Shown here: positions 8,310 through 16,067 of the stretch, piece after piece | How the letters are laid out: each line of letters starts with the position of its first letter | Position numbering within the stretch: the first letter of the stretch is position 1 | Assembly (NCBI GenBank): GCA_024643555.1 | Contig: JAHEMQ010000007.1 | Coordinates: forward strand, 1-34,646 | From: Crocinitomicaceae bacterium | GTDB lineage: Bacteria; Bacteroidota; Bacteroidia; Flavobacteriales_D; Crocinitomicaceae | Length of the DNA: 34,646 nt | Reading direction: 5' to 3' | Position numbers and translations under genes: made by a program | The notes under the pieces: model-generated | The model's database searches: none | What the model was told of the DNA's origin: nothing | The model's input: the letters and a program-made list of their open reading frames with translations, nothing else

Positions 8310-9116
8310 CTAGTATTTGATGGAAAAAAGTGAAATAGTTGTTCCATTTTGTATTCCAAGGATTTCACCTTGCAGGTGAAATGAGCTCATTGGACTTTCG
8401 AGTTGCCAATCAGCGCTGCGCTCGCTGGACCTTTCATGGATGGGGGTGAAATGTAAAACACTCGTATTTTCACCCAACCAAATCAATTGATCTTTCCAAA
8501 AATCGAATTGATGGCACTTGTCGAGTTGGTAAGAACCGGTGTAGTTTAACAAAAAATCATAGCGGTTCATACTTCCATCGGAGAAAAGGACGTACAAATG
8601 ATCCTGATATTCTTTCATGGAGATAAAGGAGATCCCTTTTTTCTCAACGTTTTGGATGATTTGCACAGCCTTCATTTGATTAAAGTCAAACAATTGTAAG
8701 GAGGAGCGAAATTGATCAAAAATCCAGATGAGATTGGGACGATTAGAGGAGCATATGGCATGCACATTGGAAAATTCAAGTTCGTTCAGGTCAATAAGAT
8801 CACCTTGCTGACTTAGGGTGTTGTCCACCACGGAAATGGATTGCTGTACTTCAGAAAACAATAAAATTTTCATGGCGTTCACCGGTTGAATCGACTGAAT
8901 ACTTCCCAATCCTTTAAAGGTTTGTGTGAATTTTCTTTCCGTGAAAATGCTTTTTTTAAACATCGTATTTTCTGTTGCTACCAATAAATTCTGTTGCCCG
9001 TCGATGGTCCATGCTTGAACATTGCCCGGTGCTTGGTAGTTTTCAATCAGGGTTAGCTGTTGAGCCGTTATAGCAAAGTGTGCGAATATGCCAAGTAAAT
9101 TGAATAGGATTTTCAT
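8310..9116 (-). CDS. Secreted protein of unknown function, possibly beta-propeller-like
   Basis: A 268-residue product read from the ATG at 9116. An upstream in-frame TTG at 9122 is possible but the ATG is favoured. A signal peptide (MKILFNLLGIFAHFAITAQ) predicts export. The rest is beta-rich, with recurring short strands ending in phrases such as LLVATENTMF, NLIWIFDQF, LYVLFSDGSMNRYD and LIWLGENTSVLHF. These look like degenerate propeller blades of the kind found in periplasmic WD40-like proteins, but I recognise no named family. The start overlaps the stop of the GH3-family gene (TGATG at 9118-9114), so it is translationally coupled to that enzyme. Its role is unknown. Confidence 0.75.
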   Translation of the reverse strand: MKILFNLLGIFAHFAITAQQLTLIENYQAPGNVQAWTIDGQQNLLVATENTMFKKSIFTERKFTQTFKGLGSIQSIQPVNAMKILLFSEVQQSISVVDNTLSQQGDLIDLNELEFSNVHAICSSNRPNLIWIFDQFRSSLQLFDFNQMKAVQIIQNVEKKGISFISMKEYQDHLYVLFSDGSMNRYDFLLNYTGSYQLDKCHQFDFWKDQLIWLGENTSVLHFTPIHERSSERSADWQLESPMSSFHLQGEILGIQNGTTISLFSIKY

Positions 9117-10624
9117 CAGCAATGACTTAAAATTTCATTCATAATGCGACGGTCATTCATCAGTCTTGGAACTTTATGTTGTCCTCCCAATTTCCCTTTC
9201 GCTTTTAACCAGGACTGAAAAGTGCCTTGCGGCGCAATCGTCAGTTTGGGGAAGCCTATGTTCAGATTGTCCTTCCGCTTGGCGTCGTAATCAGCATTTA
9301 CTTCCTTTAATAACTGATCCAAGGTAATTAAAAAACGCTGTGAATCTGGATGTTCCTCACCAAATTCAATGAGCCATTGATGTCCTCCAATCACTTCTCC
9401 TTCATGGAAATAAGGCGCGGCTGTGTAATCGATGATGTTTACGTCTAATAGTTGAGCAGCTCTACTGATGGCTTTTTCGGCATGTTCAATGATTAATTTT
9501 TCTCCAAATGCATTGATAAAATGACTTGTTCGTCCAGAGACAATGAATCGATACGGATTGAGCTCTGAGAATCGAATGGTGTCTCCAATGATGTAGCGCC
9601 ACAGTCCTGCAGAAGTAGAAATCACCAAAGCATAATCCACATTTGCTTTTATCGAATCTAAGGTCAGTACTTCGCTCGACTCCAAACCATTGAATTGATC
9701 CATCGGAATGAACTCGTAAAACACTTGGGAATTCGTTAACAGCAACAATTCCTTTGAATCAAGTTGATCTTGTAAACCGAAATAGCCCTCAGATGAATTA
9801 TAGGATTCTACATAGTTCATTTTGGGGATTTGAATGATGTCTCGGAAAGAATCTTGGTATGGTTGAAAGGACATGCCGCCATGAATGTATAATTCCAGGT
9901 TGGGCCAAACTTCACCAATGGATTTTTTACCTGATTTCTTAAGTACTTTTTTCAATAACAACAAGGTCCAACTTGGAATACCGGCAATGATACATACGTT
10001 TTCATTCAAGACGGAATCAGCCATGCGCTCCAACTTTTCTTCCCAGTTTTCTAATAGTGCAATGTCTTTCTTTGGAGTTCTTCGAAGTTCTGTCCAAAGT
10101 GGCAGATGGTTGATGATTATGGCAGATAAGTCCCCAATAAAAATCCCTGCTTCCGATTTTTCTATTTTCCCACTGCCTCCAATGATTAAGTGTTTGGCAT
10201 TGTAGAGTTTTCGTTTTGGATGGTTTGCATAATATTGAGATAGTAAATCTTTTCCACCAGCATAATGATTTTCGATCAAGGATTCTTGCGTAATAGGTAA
10301 GATTTTAATGCGGTCTGCGGTAGTCCCTGAAGATTTCGCAAACCAATTGGTTTTTCCCGGCCATAATTGAGATTCTTGGCCTTCGATGGATGCATCAATG
10401 TATGGTTTTAAGGAACCATAGTCACTTAATGGTACAACTTTTTGGAAATCGGAAATGTTTTGCTGGGCTTGAATGCCGTATTTTTTTCCATAAGTAGTCA
10501 GCGATCCTTGTTGAACAAGGAACTCAAACGTTTGGTTTTGATTCGCTAATGGATTTTGACGGTAATCATTGATACGCGTCATACGTCTTCCAATCAACCA
10601 AGAAAATACAGAGTTGAAAGGCAT
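9116..10624 (-). CDS. GH3 auxin-responsive promoter family protein (acyl-adenylating enzyme)
   Basis: A 502-residue member of the GH3 family, part of the ANL/firefly-luciferase adenylating superfamily. Plant members conjugate amino acids to jasmonate and auxin; bacterial members are largely uncharacterised. Visible family segments are VVPLSDYGSLKPYIDAS (about 65-81), the phosphate-binding loop FAKSSGTTADRIK (about 101-113), YNSSEGYFGLQ (about 281-291) and LWRYIIGDTIRF (about 340-351), followed by a smaller C-terminal domain. It has no signal peptide. It is downstream of a 32-residue membrane microprotein (10662-10760) and upstream of a coupled secreted protein (TGATG). The family call is firm; acyl substrate and amine acceptor are unknown. 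Confidence 0.9.
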   Translation of the reverse strand: MPFNSVFSWLIGRRMTRINDYRQNPLANQNQTFEFLVQQGSLTTYGKKYGIQAQQNISDFQKVVPLSDYGSLKPYIDASIEGQESQLWPGKTNWFAKSSGTTADRIKILPITQESLIENHYAGGKDLLSQYYANHPKRKLYNAKHLIIGGSGKIEKSEAGIFIGDLSAIIINHLPLWTELRRTPKKDIALLENWEEKLERMADSVLNENVCIIAGIPSWTLLLLKKVLKKSGKKSIGEVWPNLELYIHGGMSFQPYQDSFRDIIQIPKMNYVESYNSSEGYFGLQDQLDSKELLLLTNSQVFYEFIPMDQFNGLESSEVLTLDSIKANVDYALVISTSAGLWRYIIGDTIRFSELNPYRFIVSGRTSHFINAFGEKLIIEHAEKAISRAAQLLDVNIIDYTAAPYFHEGEVIGGHQWLIEFGEEHPDSQRFLITLDQLLKEVNADYDAKRKDNLNIGFPKLTIAPQGTFQSWLKAKGKLGGQHKVPRLMNDRRIMNEILSHC

Positions 10625-10661
10625 AATTCAACGAAATTGATGAATGGAAAACGAGTTGATT

Positions 10662-10760
10662 TTATCCCCAAATAAGGACAGAAATCAGGATGGATAAAGC
10701 AATAATCGTATAAATTGTTCCTACTGCTGCGGTCGACCCTTCAAAGAAATTATCTGACAT
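10662..10760 (-). CDS. Small single-pass membrane protein, 32 residues, unknown function
   Basis: A complete short reading frame from the ATG at 10760 to the TAA at 10662. The predicted product has a short polar N terminus (MSDNFFEGSTAA) followed by one hydrophobic helix of about 18 residues (IYTIIALSILISVLIWG) that runs to the end. It occupies the otherwise empty space between the GH3 gene and the terminator of the preceding operon. A perfect -7 box lies 19 bases upstream (10780-10787). The codon use is ordinary and the frame has no competing gene on either strand. The hydrophobic composition and promoter placement support translation, but conservation was not tested. I do not recognise a family. 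Confidence 0.55.
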   Translation of the reverse strand: MSDNFFEGSTAAVGTIYTIIALSILISVLIWG

Positions 10761-10779
10761 AATGTTTTATTTTAGATTT

Positions 10780-10787
10780 CAAAAATA
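10780..10787 (-). promoter_or_regulatory. Putative -7 box for the microprotein/GH3 unit
   Basis: TATTTTTG on the minus strand is a full match to TAnnTTTG, 19 bases before the ATG at 10760 and downstream of the terminator at 10821-10858. I see no good -33 TTG at the usual distance. Confidence 0.45.
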
Positions 10788-10820
10788 GGAATTGTTTTGT
10801 TTATAATACACGCATCATTC

Positions 10821-10858
10821 AAAAAAAAGTCCTGTCAATTTTCTTGACAGGACTTTTT
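10821..10858 (-). terminator. Intrinsic terminator of the mtaB-queD-folE-BI-1 operon
   Basis: A 12-bp perfect stem, AAGTCCTGTCAA (10827-10838) with TTGACAGGACTT (10844-10855), and a five-base loop. On the minus strand it is followed by an eight-base T tract, and it lies 20 bases past the stop of the Bax-inhibitor-1 gene. The plus-strand side also ends in five Ts, so it could work both ways, but no gene approaches from the left. Confidence 0.92.
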
Positions 10859-10877
10859 ATACGAATTTAAACTTTTC

Positions 10878-11588
10878 TTAATCCCTACTACCGAAAAGGC
10901 GAAGAAGCGTTAAGAATAAATTAATAAAGGTGATGTACAAGGCAAGTCCGCCCCACAACGCTAATTTACTTCGTTGTTCGGTGTCCATTTCGGCATTGTG
11001 CGCCAACTCTTTTAGCATCTGCATTTTGTAAGCTACGAGTCCAGTGAAGACAAATACACCAATGTACGTAATCATTTTGTCCATTCCGGAACTTTGCATG
11101 AACATATTGATGATGCTTGCGATGATGATTCCACCTAAGGCCATGTACAATAAGCTTCCAAATTTCGTTAAATCTGTTTTGGTGGTGTATCCCAACACAG
11201 CCATGATTCCGAAAGCGCCTGATGCAGCAAAGAATGTCAGTGCAATAGACCCCATACTGTAGATGATAAAAATAAAGGACAAACTAAGTCCCATCAATAC
11301 GGAATAGACAATGAACAACAGTAAAATCGTTCGCATCGACATGCGTTCTAAGCCCATGCTCATCGCAAATACGACCACAATTGGTGAGAACATCACGACA
11401 TAGAATAATGGAGAAACGCCAGTTTCTGTCAAGAAAAGCGTAGCAATATAGGCTGGATTTGTCCCCACAGTGTAGGCAATAATTCCAGAAATACTCAAAG
11501 CGGCAAACATGTAAGTGTACACGCTGCGGATAAAATCCCTTGCGATGTCGGAGGAAACCGACTGTTCATTGTTTAAATAATCATTCAT
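10878..11588 (-). CDS. Bax inhibitor-1/YccA family membrane protein
   Basis: A 236-residue integral inner-membrane protein with about seven hydrophobic helices from residue 20 to the C terminus. Family features are the FIRSVYTYMFAALSISGIIAY first helix (about 19-39), TFFAASGAFGIMAVLGYTTKTDL (about 118-140) and an ALYITFINLFLTLLRLFG end. Members such as BsYetJ are reported as pH-sensitive Ca2+ leak channels, and E. coli YccA modulates FtsH; which applies here is unknown. The start is one base after the folE stop (TAA-T-ATG), placing it as the last gene of the mtaB-queD-folE operon. A strong terminator follows. Confidence 0.93.
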   Translation of the reverse strand: MNDYLNNEQSVSSDIARDFIRSVYTYMFAALSISGIIAYTVGTNPAYIATLFLTETGVSPLFYVVMFSPIVVVFAMSMGLERMSMRTILLLFIVYSVLMGLSLSFIFIIYSMGSIALTFFAASGAFGIMAVLGYTTKTDLTKFGSLLYMALGGIIIASIINMFMQSSGMDKMITYIGVFVFTGLVAYKMQMLKELAHNAEMDTEQRSKLALWGGLALYITFINLFLTLLRLFGSRD

Positions 11589-11589
11589 A

Positions 11590-12159
11590 TTAGTGAAGTT
11601 TTGCTTGTACTAAATTAATAAATTCTTTACGCGTCGCATCGTTTTTCAAAAATATTCCTGTAAATGCGCTTGTCGTTGTTACTGAATTTTGTTTCTGTAC
11701 TCCACGCATTTGCATGCACATATGGCAACATTCAATCACAACAGCAACTCCTTTTGGATCTAGGGTGCGTTGGATGCAATCTCGTATTTCGATTGTCAAA
11801 CGTTCCTGAACTTGCAGTCGACGTGCATAGGCGTCTACTACTCGTGGAAGTTTACTAAGTCCAACAATTTTTCCTTGTGGAATATACGCGATGTGTGCTT
11901 TTCCGAAGAATGGCAACATATGATGTTCGCACATGGAGTACACTTCAATGTCTTTCACGATGACCATTTCCGAATATTCCTCGTGAAAAATAGCTTGTTG
12001 TACAATTTCGTCCGGATTAATGTCGTAACCGTGTGTCAAAAACTTCATCGCTTTGGAGACGCGTTCGGGTGTTTTTAACAATCCTTCGCGTTCCGGGTTT
12101 TCACCAATTTGTTCTATTATTGAGCGGTAGTGCGCTTCCATTTTTTCTTGATTAGACAT
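11590..12159 (-). CDS. folE: GTP cyclohydrolase I
   Basis: Converts GTP to 7,8-dihydroneopterin triphosphate, the entry step to folate, queuosine and tetrahydrobiopterin. From the ATG at 12159 it has 189 residues ([13 protein letters not shown]). An upstream GTG at 12207 would add 16 residues unlike the family and overlap the previous gene, so I reject it. Zinc ligands are visible as CEHH (C77, H80) and C148 in [48 protein letters not shown] and [10 protein letters not shown] are diagnostic. It is 28 bases downstream of the PTPS/QueD gene and one base upstream of the Bax-inhibitor gene. Type I, zinc-dependent form; length normal. Confidence 0.96.
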   Translation of the reverse strand: MSNQEKMEAHYRSIIEQIGENPEREGLLKTPERVSKAMKFLTHGYDINPDEIVQQAIFHEEYSEMVIVKDIEVYSMCEHHMLPFFGKAHIAYIPQGKIVGLSKLPRVVDAYARRLQVQERLTIEIRDCIQRTLDPKGVAVVIECCHMCMQMRGVQKQNSVTTTSAFTGIFLKNDATRKEFINLVQAKLH

Positions 12160-12187
12160 AAGTAGTTTTTGGTAAAACGATGGAACC

Positions 12188-12634
12188 TTAAAAAGGTTCT
12201 TTCCCACCGTAATATTCTACAAAGTTGTTTTCGGTTTCCACCAATTTGATTTTAGCCATTTCACCCCCGTGTTCCTTTACGAGTGGATCCAGGATGTCCC
12301 AAATGGCAATCGCCATATTTTCAGTGGAGGCCATGATTCCTTTTAAAAAGGGAACATCGAGATTCAGGTTTTTATGGTCTAAAGCTTCGATGATGTGTTC
12401 GCGAACCAATTCACTTAATAACTTAAGGTTGATGACAAATCCAGTGTCCGGATTAGGAATACCTTTCACCGTGATAAACAATTCAAAATTATGTCCATGC
12501 CAATTGTGATTGGAACATTTACCAAATACTTCCCAATTTTTCTCATCACTCCATTCTTCACGCCATAATTTATGGGCTGCGTTAAATGTTTCTCTGCGCG
12601 TGATGTAAACTGTTTTCATCATTTTTTCAATCAT
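12188..12634 (-). CDS. queD: 6-pyruvoyl-tetrahydropterin synthase family / 6-carboxytetrahydropterin synthase
   Basis: A T-fold enzyme of 148 residues acting on dihydroneopterin triphosphate, the FolE product. Zinc ligands H21, H46 and H48 (HGHN) and catalytic residues C40, D86/H87 (LDHKNL) and E133 are present. The sequence around [37 protein letters not shown] and [11 protein letters not shown] resembles animal 6-pyruvoyl-tetrahydropterin synthase more than E. coli QueD, which has a different C-terminal end (ETCTAGCIY). The queuosine role (QueD) is the default; a biopterin role is possible. The start at 12634 overlaps the mtaB stop (ATGA); later ATGs at 12622 and 12619 are also possible. 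The gene precedes folE by 28 bases. Confidence 0.85.
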   Translation of the reverse strand: MIEKMMKTVYITRRETFNAAHKLWREEWSDEKNWEVFGKCSNHNWHGHNFELFITVKGIPNPDTGFVINLKLLSELVREHIIEALDHKNLNLDVPFLKGIMASTENMAIAIWDILDPLVKEHGGEMAKIKLVETENNFVEYYGGKEPF

Positions 12635-13944
12635 ATAGTTGACAATAATTCACATTTCATGATGCCGTCTCGATCAACTTCCGTTAATCTGATCTCTTGA
12701 AACGTGTTTACCAATTGGCTGTTGTATGGATATTTTACTTTGATGTAATTTTCGGTAAATCCATACATGAGTCCTTCATCTTCTTCTTGTTCAAATAAAA
12801 CAGAGCGCTGACTACCTACATTTTCAAGGTAAAATTGACGTTTTTTTCGGTCAGATAATAAATGGAGTTGTTTGCTACGTTCGCGGCGGACTTCCATTGG
12901 TACTGCTTCACCTAACTTTGGTGCGCCGGTATTAGCGCGTTCGGAATACGTAAATACATGTAAATAGGAGATGTCAAGATCTTTTAAAAAGTCGATGGTT
13001 TCCATGAAGTCCTCGTTCGTTTCTCCCGGGAATCCAACAATGACATCTACGCCAATGCACGCATCTTTTCGCAATGATTTGATTTGTTCAACGCGTTCTG
13101 CATACAAAGAGCGTTCGTATTTACGGCGCATTAAGTGTAAGATGCGGTCACTACCGGATTGCAGTGGAACGTGGAAATGCGGTACAAATCGTTTCGAATC
13201 AGACAAACAAAAATCTATGATTTCGTTTGAAAGTAAGTTCGGTTCAATGGAGGAAATGCGAAAACGGTCGATGCCATCTACTTGATCCAAAGATTGAATA
13301 AGTTCGAAAAAATTTTCTCCTGCACCTTGTCCGAAATCACCAATGTTGACACCTGTTAAAACGACTTCCTTGATTTCAGTAGCTGCAATTTTCTTTGCCT
13401 CTAAAATCGTTTCAGCAATCGTTGCATTTCGACTTTTTCCACGGGCAAGTGGAATGGTGCAGAAGGTACAGAAATAGTCGCAACCGTCTTGAACTTTCAA
13501 GAAGGAACGCGTTCGATCACCATAGGAAAAGGAAGGAACAAATTCCTTTGTTTGTTTAATGTTATCAAAGGAAACAATGGTCTCTGAAGAAGCTGAATCC
13601 ACCTTATCTAAATGCTCAAGTATGTTGAACTTTTCATTGGCGCCTAAAACCATATTCACTCCGCTTATTTGGGCGATTTCCGTCGGTTTTAACTGAGCAT
13701 AACATCCGACAATGACCACGAAAGCATCTGGATTGATTTTCTTTGCGCGTTTGACTAGTTGCTTACATTTTTTATCCGCATTTTCTGTCACCGAACATGT
13801 ATTAATCACGTAAACGTCCGGATGTTCTTCAAAATCCACCTTAGCAAAACCAGCATCTTCGAACAACCTTGAAATGGTTGAAGTCTCGGAGAAGTTTAAT
13901 TTGCATCCAAGTGTGTAAAAAGCGACTTTTTTGAATTGATTCAT
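12631..13944 (-). CDS. mtaB: tRNA (N6-L-threonylcarbamoyladenosine(37)-C2)-methylthiotransferase
   Basis: Radical-SAM enzyme of 437 residues that adds a methylthio group to t6A37 in tRNAs reading ANN codons. The N-terminal UPF0004 domain has TLGCKLN (C14), INTCSVTE (C50) and VGCYAQ (C81), ligands of the auxiliary 4Fe-4S cluster. The radical-SAM motif CDYFCTFC supplies C155, C159 and C162. A TRAM-like C-terminal domain follows (about 370-437). TLGCKxN rather than TxGCQxN favours MtaB over MiaB and RimO. It heads the operon mtaB-queD-folE-BI-1; its stop overlaps the next start (ATGA). A -7 box (TAACTTTG) is at 13953-13960. Confidence 0.94.
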   Translation of the reverse strand: MNQFKKVAFYTLGCKLNFSETSTISRLFEDAGFAKVDFEEHPDVYVINTCSVTENADKKCKQLVKRAKKINPDAFVVIVGCYAQLKPTEIAQISGVNMVLGANEKFNILEHLDKVDSASSETIVSFDNIKQTKEFVPSFSYGDRTRSFLKVQDGCDYFCTFCTIPLARGKSRNATIAETILEAKKIAATEIKEVVLTGVNIGDFGQGAGENFFELIQSLDQVDGIDRFRISSIEPNLLSNEIIDFCLSDSKRFVPHFHVPLQSGSDRILHLMRRKYERSLYAERVEQIKSLRKDACIGVDVIVGFPGETNEDFMETIDFLKDLDISYLHVFTYSERANTGAPKLGEAVPMEVRRERSKQLHLLSDRKKRQFYLENVGSQRSVLFEQEEDEGLMYGFTENYIKVKYPYNSQLVNTFQEIRLTEVDRDGIMKCELLSTI

Positions 13945-13952
13945 TGAGAAGG

Positions 13953-13960
13953 CAAAGTTA
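13953..13960 (-). promoter_or_regulatory. -7 promoter box of the mtaB operon
   Basis: TAACTTTG on the minus strand, a full match to TAnnTTTG, ends 8 bases before the mtaB ATG, so the leader would be very short. No strong -33 TTG is seen at the standard spacing. Confidence 0.55.
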
Positions 13961-14022
13961 AGGACTTATTTTGTGAAAGGAAACGAAATGAATATGGTTT
14001 ACAACGTCAAATTGAGAATTCC

Positions 14023-14056
14023 TTGCAACTTGGCGTTCGTTTAATCATTAATTTTG
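14023..14056 (+). promoter_or_regulatory. Promoter of lhgO
   Basis: A -7 box TAATTTTG at 14049-14056, with candidate -33 TTG elements at 14023-14025 (23-base spacer) and 14030-14032 (16-base spacer). The box covers the upstream TTG codon at 14054 and argues that translation starts at the ATG at 14072. Confidence 0.6.
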
Positions 14057-14071
14057 TCAAAAATCCAAGAA

Positions 14072-15283
14072 ATGAAATTCGATATTGCGGTAATAGGTGG
14101 TGGAATTGTGGGCGCTGCAACTTTTTACAAGTTGCAACTAAAATACCCAAATTTAAAAATCGCTCTCTTTGAGAAAGAAGCCCTATTGGCAGATCATCAA
14201 ACGGGACATAATTCGGGTGTGATTCACTCCGGATTGTACTACAAACCAGGTTCTCTGAAAGCAAGAAACTGTATTCAGGGTCGACACGAATTGGTAGCAT
14301 TTGCCAAAGAATATGGTATCAAGCACGATGTGTGCGGAAAAGTGGTGGTGGCGACCGATGCCAGTGAGTTGCCAAACATGGAGCGCATTTTCAAAACGGG
14401 TCAAGAAAACAAAATCGAAGGAATCGAATTGATCAATGCGGATCAAGTGAAAGAAATTGAACCACACGTGAAATCCATTGGTGGAATTTGGGTGCCTTGT
14501 ACAGGAATCATCGATTTTCGTGGAGCAACAGCCAAAATGGTTGAATTGGCACTCGCGAAGCAAGCCGAAAGCAAATTGTTTTTGGAAACAGAAGTACTTT
14601 CCATCGATAAAGGAGAAGAAAGTTCAACGATTCGTACCTCGAAAGGAACATACGAAGCGGAGTACTTGGTGTTTTGTGCCGGATTACAAGCCGATCGTTT
14701 AGCGAAGAAAGATGGTGTTCAATTAAAAGAAAAAGTTGTGGGATTCCGAGGAGATTATTACGAATTAACACCGGAAGCAAAACATAAAGTAAAAAACTTA
14801 ATTTATCCTGTTCCAAATCCTGATTTCCCATTTCTAGGTGTGCACTTCACGCGCATGACCGACGGCGAAGTAGAGTGTGGTCCAAATGCAGTATTTACCT
14901 TCAAAAGAGAGGGATACGGGAAAACTGATTTCTCACTTAAGGATACTGTGGACGCGTTAACTTATGGTGGAACCTGGAAATTATTCTTCAATAACATGAG
15001 TTTTGGGATCAACGAATACAGAAGAGCCTTCTCGAAAAAGTTGTTTTTGAAAACCTTGCAACGCATGATTCCCGATTTAACGATGGAGGATATCCATCCT
15101 GGTCGTTCAGGGGTACGCGCCTTGTTGCTTGCAGAAGATGGCGATACGCGAGACGACTTCCGAATTGAGTATCATGGAAAGTCCATCCACGTGTTGAATG
15201 CTCCTTCACCTGCTGCAACGGCCTCTTTAGCCATCGGACAATACATCGCAGATGAGGCAGAAAAACAATTTAATTTAAAGTAA
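14072..15283 (+). CDS. lhgO: L-2-hydroxyglutarate oxidase
   Basis: FAD-dependent oxidoreductase (403 residues from the ATG at 14072) that oxidises L-2-hydroxyglutarate to 2-oxoglutarate and passes electrons to the quinone pool or oxygen. The FAD-binding GGGIVG is at residues 9-14. HQTGHNSGVIHSGLYYKPGSLKA (about 46-68), GGIWVPCTGIIDFRG and the C-terminal GRSGVRALLL and APSPAATASLAIG segments are typical of LhgO/YgaF. An in-frame TTG at 14054 lies inside the promoter -7 box and was not used. The gene is monocistronic: divergent from mtaB and convergent with 15295-15924 across 11 bases. It probably serves as a metabolite-repair enzyme for side products of 2-oxoglutarate reduction. Confidence 0.92.
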   Translation: MKFDIAVIGGGIVGAATFYKLQLKYPNLKIALFEKEALLADHQTGHNSGVIHSGLYYKPGSLKARNCIQGRHELVAFAKEYGIKHDVCGKVVVATDASELPNMERIFKTGQENKIEGIELINADQVKEIEPHVKSIGGIWVPCTGIIDFRGATAKMVELALAKQAESKLFLETEVLSIDKGEESSTIRTSKGTYEAEYLVFCAGLQADRLAKKDGVQLKEKVVGFRGDYYELTPEAKHKVKNLIYPVPNPDFPFLGVHFTRMTDGEVECGPNAVFTFKREGYGKTDFSLKDTVDALTYGGTWKLFFNNMSFGINEYRRAFSKKLFLKTLQRMIPDLTMEDIHPGRSGVRALLLAEDGDTRDDFRIEYHGKSIHVLNAPSPAATASLAIGQYIADEAEKQFNLK

Positions 15284-15294
15284 AGCGTAAACCT

Positions 15295-15924
15295 TTATTG
15301 CCGGGTTAACTTTCCTTCTTTCCAATCTTGGATTAGTTTCGCCCAAGAATATGGATTCAACAAGTTATTTACTGGAAGTTGTCCGTTCGTGTACAAACGC
15401 GTGTTGCGCATGTTGTAGGCATTCCCAGAGGCAAGGGATGCGTCAGATTCTAAACGGGCGGCAACAAAGGCAAGCGATTCACCAGAAAGTTCTTTCTGAG
15501 CACGACGCACATCGTCTTCGTATGGCGTCATATTGACAAAGTAATCTGCAAATTGCGATCTGGTAGGCCATGGGTGAACCACAACAGTTTCTAGGACCAA
15601 GGTGTCACGAACCAGCATGTGAATGATGCTGTATCGATTTTCTTTCAAGGTATCTGGAACAATAAATGGAGAGGTTTGAAATCCCTCTCTGGAAAAAAAC
15701 ACGGTGTCACCAGGTTGAGTCACCAACGTGAAAAACCCATAAAAATCAGAAACAACACCTTTTTTTAAAGAGCGATTGTATGCAGTTGAATAGGGAAGTG
15801 GTATGGCTTCTTCCGTGACAATGACACCTGATAATTGAATCAATTGCGAGTTTTTAGACGCATGATTCTGCGCAAGTGTAATCGAATGAATGGCCAGAAT
15901 AATTAGGAGGATATTAATCTTCAT
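15295..15924 (-). CDS. Secreted carboxypeptidase-regulatory-like domain protein
   Basis: A 209-residue exported protein with a signal peptide (MKINILLIILAIHSITLAQ). A CarboxypepD_reg-like beta-sandwich follows, from about residue 28 to 110: LSGVIVTEEAIPLPYSTAYN, then GVVSDFYGFFTLVTQPGDTVFFSREGF, the usual pattern of this domain in Bacteroidota. The C-terminal half (about 120-209) is polar, ends in LIQDWKEGKLTRQ and has no recognised domain. Such proteins are abundant in this phylum and mostly uncharacterised; the domain often acts as a surface or periplasmic scaffold. It is single-gene, divergent from guaB over 143 bases. A one-mismatch -7 box (TAACCTTG) lies just upstream. Confidence 0.82.
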   Translation of the reverse strand: MKINILLIILAIHSITLAQNHASKNSQLIQLSGVIVTEEAIPLPYSTAYNRSLKKGVVSDFYGFFTLVTQPGDTVFFSREGFQTSPFIVPDTLKENRYSIIHMLVRDTLVLETVVVHPWPTRSQFADYFVNMTPYEDDVRRAQKELSGESLAFVAARLESDASLASGNAYNMRNTRLYTNGQLPVNNLLNPYSWAKLIQDWKEGKLTRQ

Positions 15925-16031
15925 AAACGTTATTTCTATACAAGGTTAAGTAAAATGCGCCAATTGTTTACTTATTAGGAATTATTTAACAATTGACCCA
16001 TGCTAAAACGAAAAACCTGCCAATTAATTAC

Positions 16032-16039
16032 TAAATTTG
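16032..16039 (+). promoter_or_regulatory. -7 promoter box of guaB
   Basis: TAAATTTG, a full match to TAnnTTTG, lies 28 bases upstream of the guaB ATG in the AT-rich divergent spacer. No convincing -33 TTG is seen at the usual distance. Confidence 0.6.
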
Positions 16040-16067
16040 CAAGAATTTATTATAAAAATAAGTTCAC

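Noticed and set aside
9885-10205. A 106-residue plus-strand frame inside the GH3 gene
   Set aside because: It is antisense to conserved GH3 sequence and has low-complexity Ser/Phe composition typical of a shadow frame.
12183-12199. A 7-bp hairpin (GAACCTT/AAGGTTC) at the end of the PTPS/queD gene
   Set aside because: It is short, mostly overlaps coding sequence and is not followed by a T tract on the minus strand, so it is unlikely to be a terminator or attenuator.
12160-12207. GTG start extending folE by 16 residues
   Set aside because: It overlaps the end of the PTPS/queD gene, and the added residues do not match GTP cyclohydrolase I; the ATG at 12159 is better.
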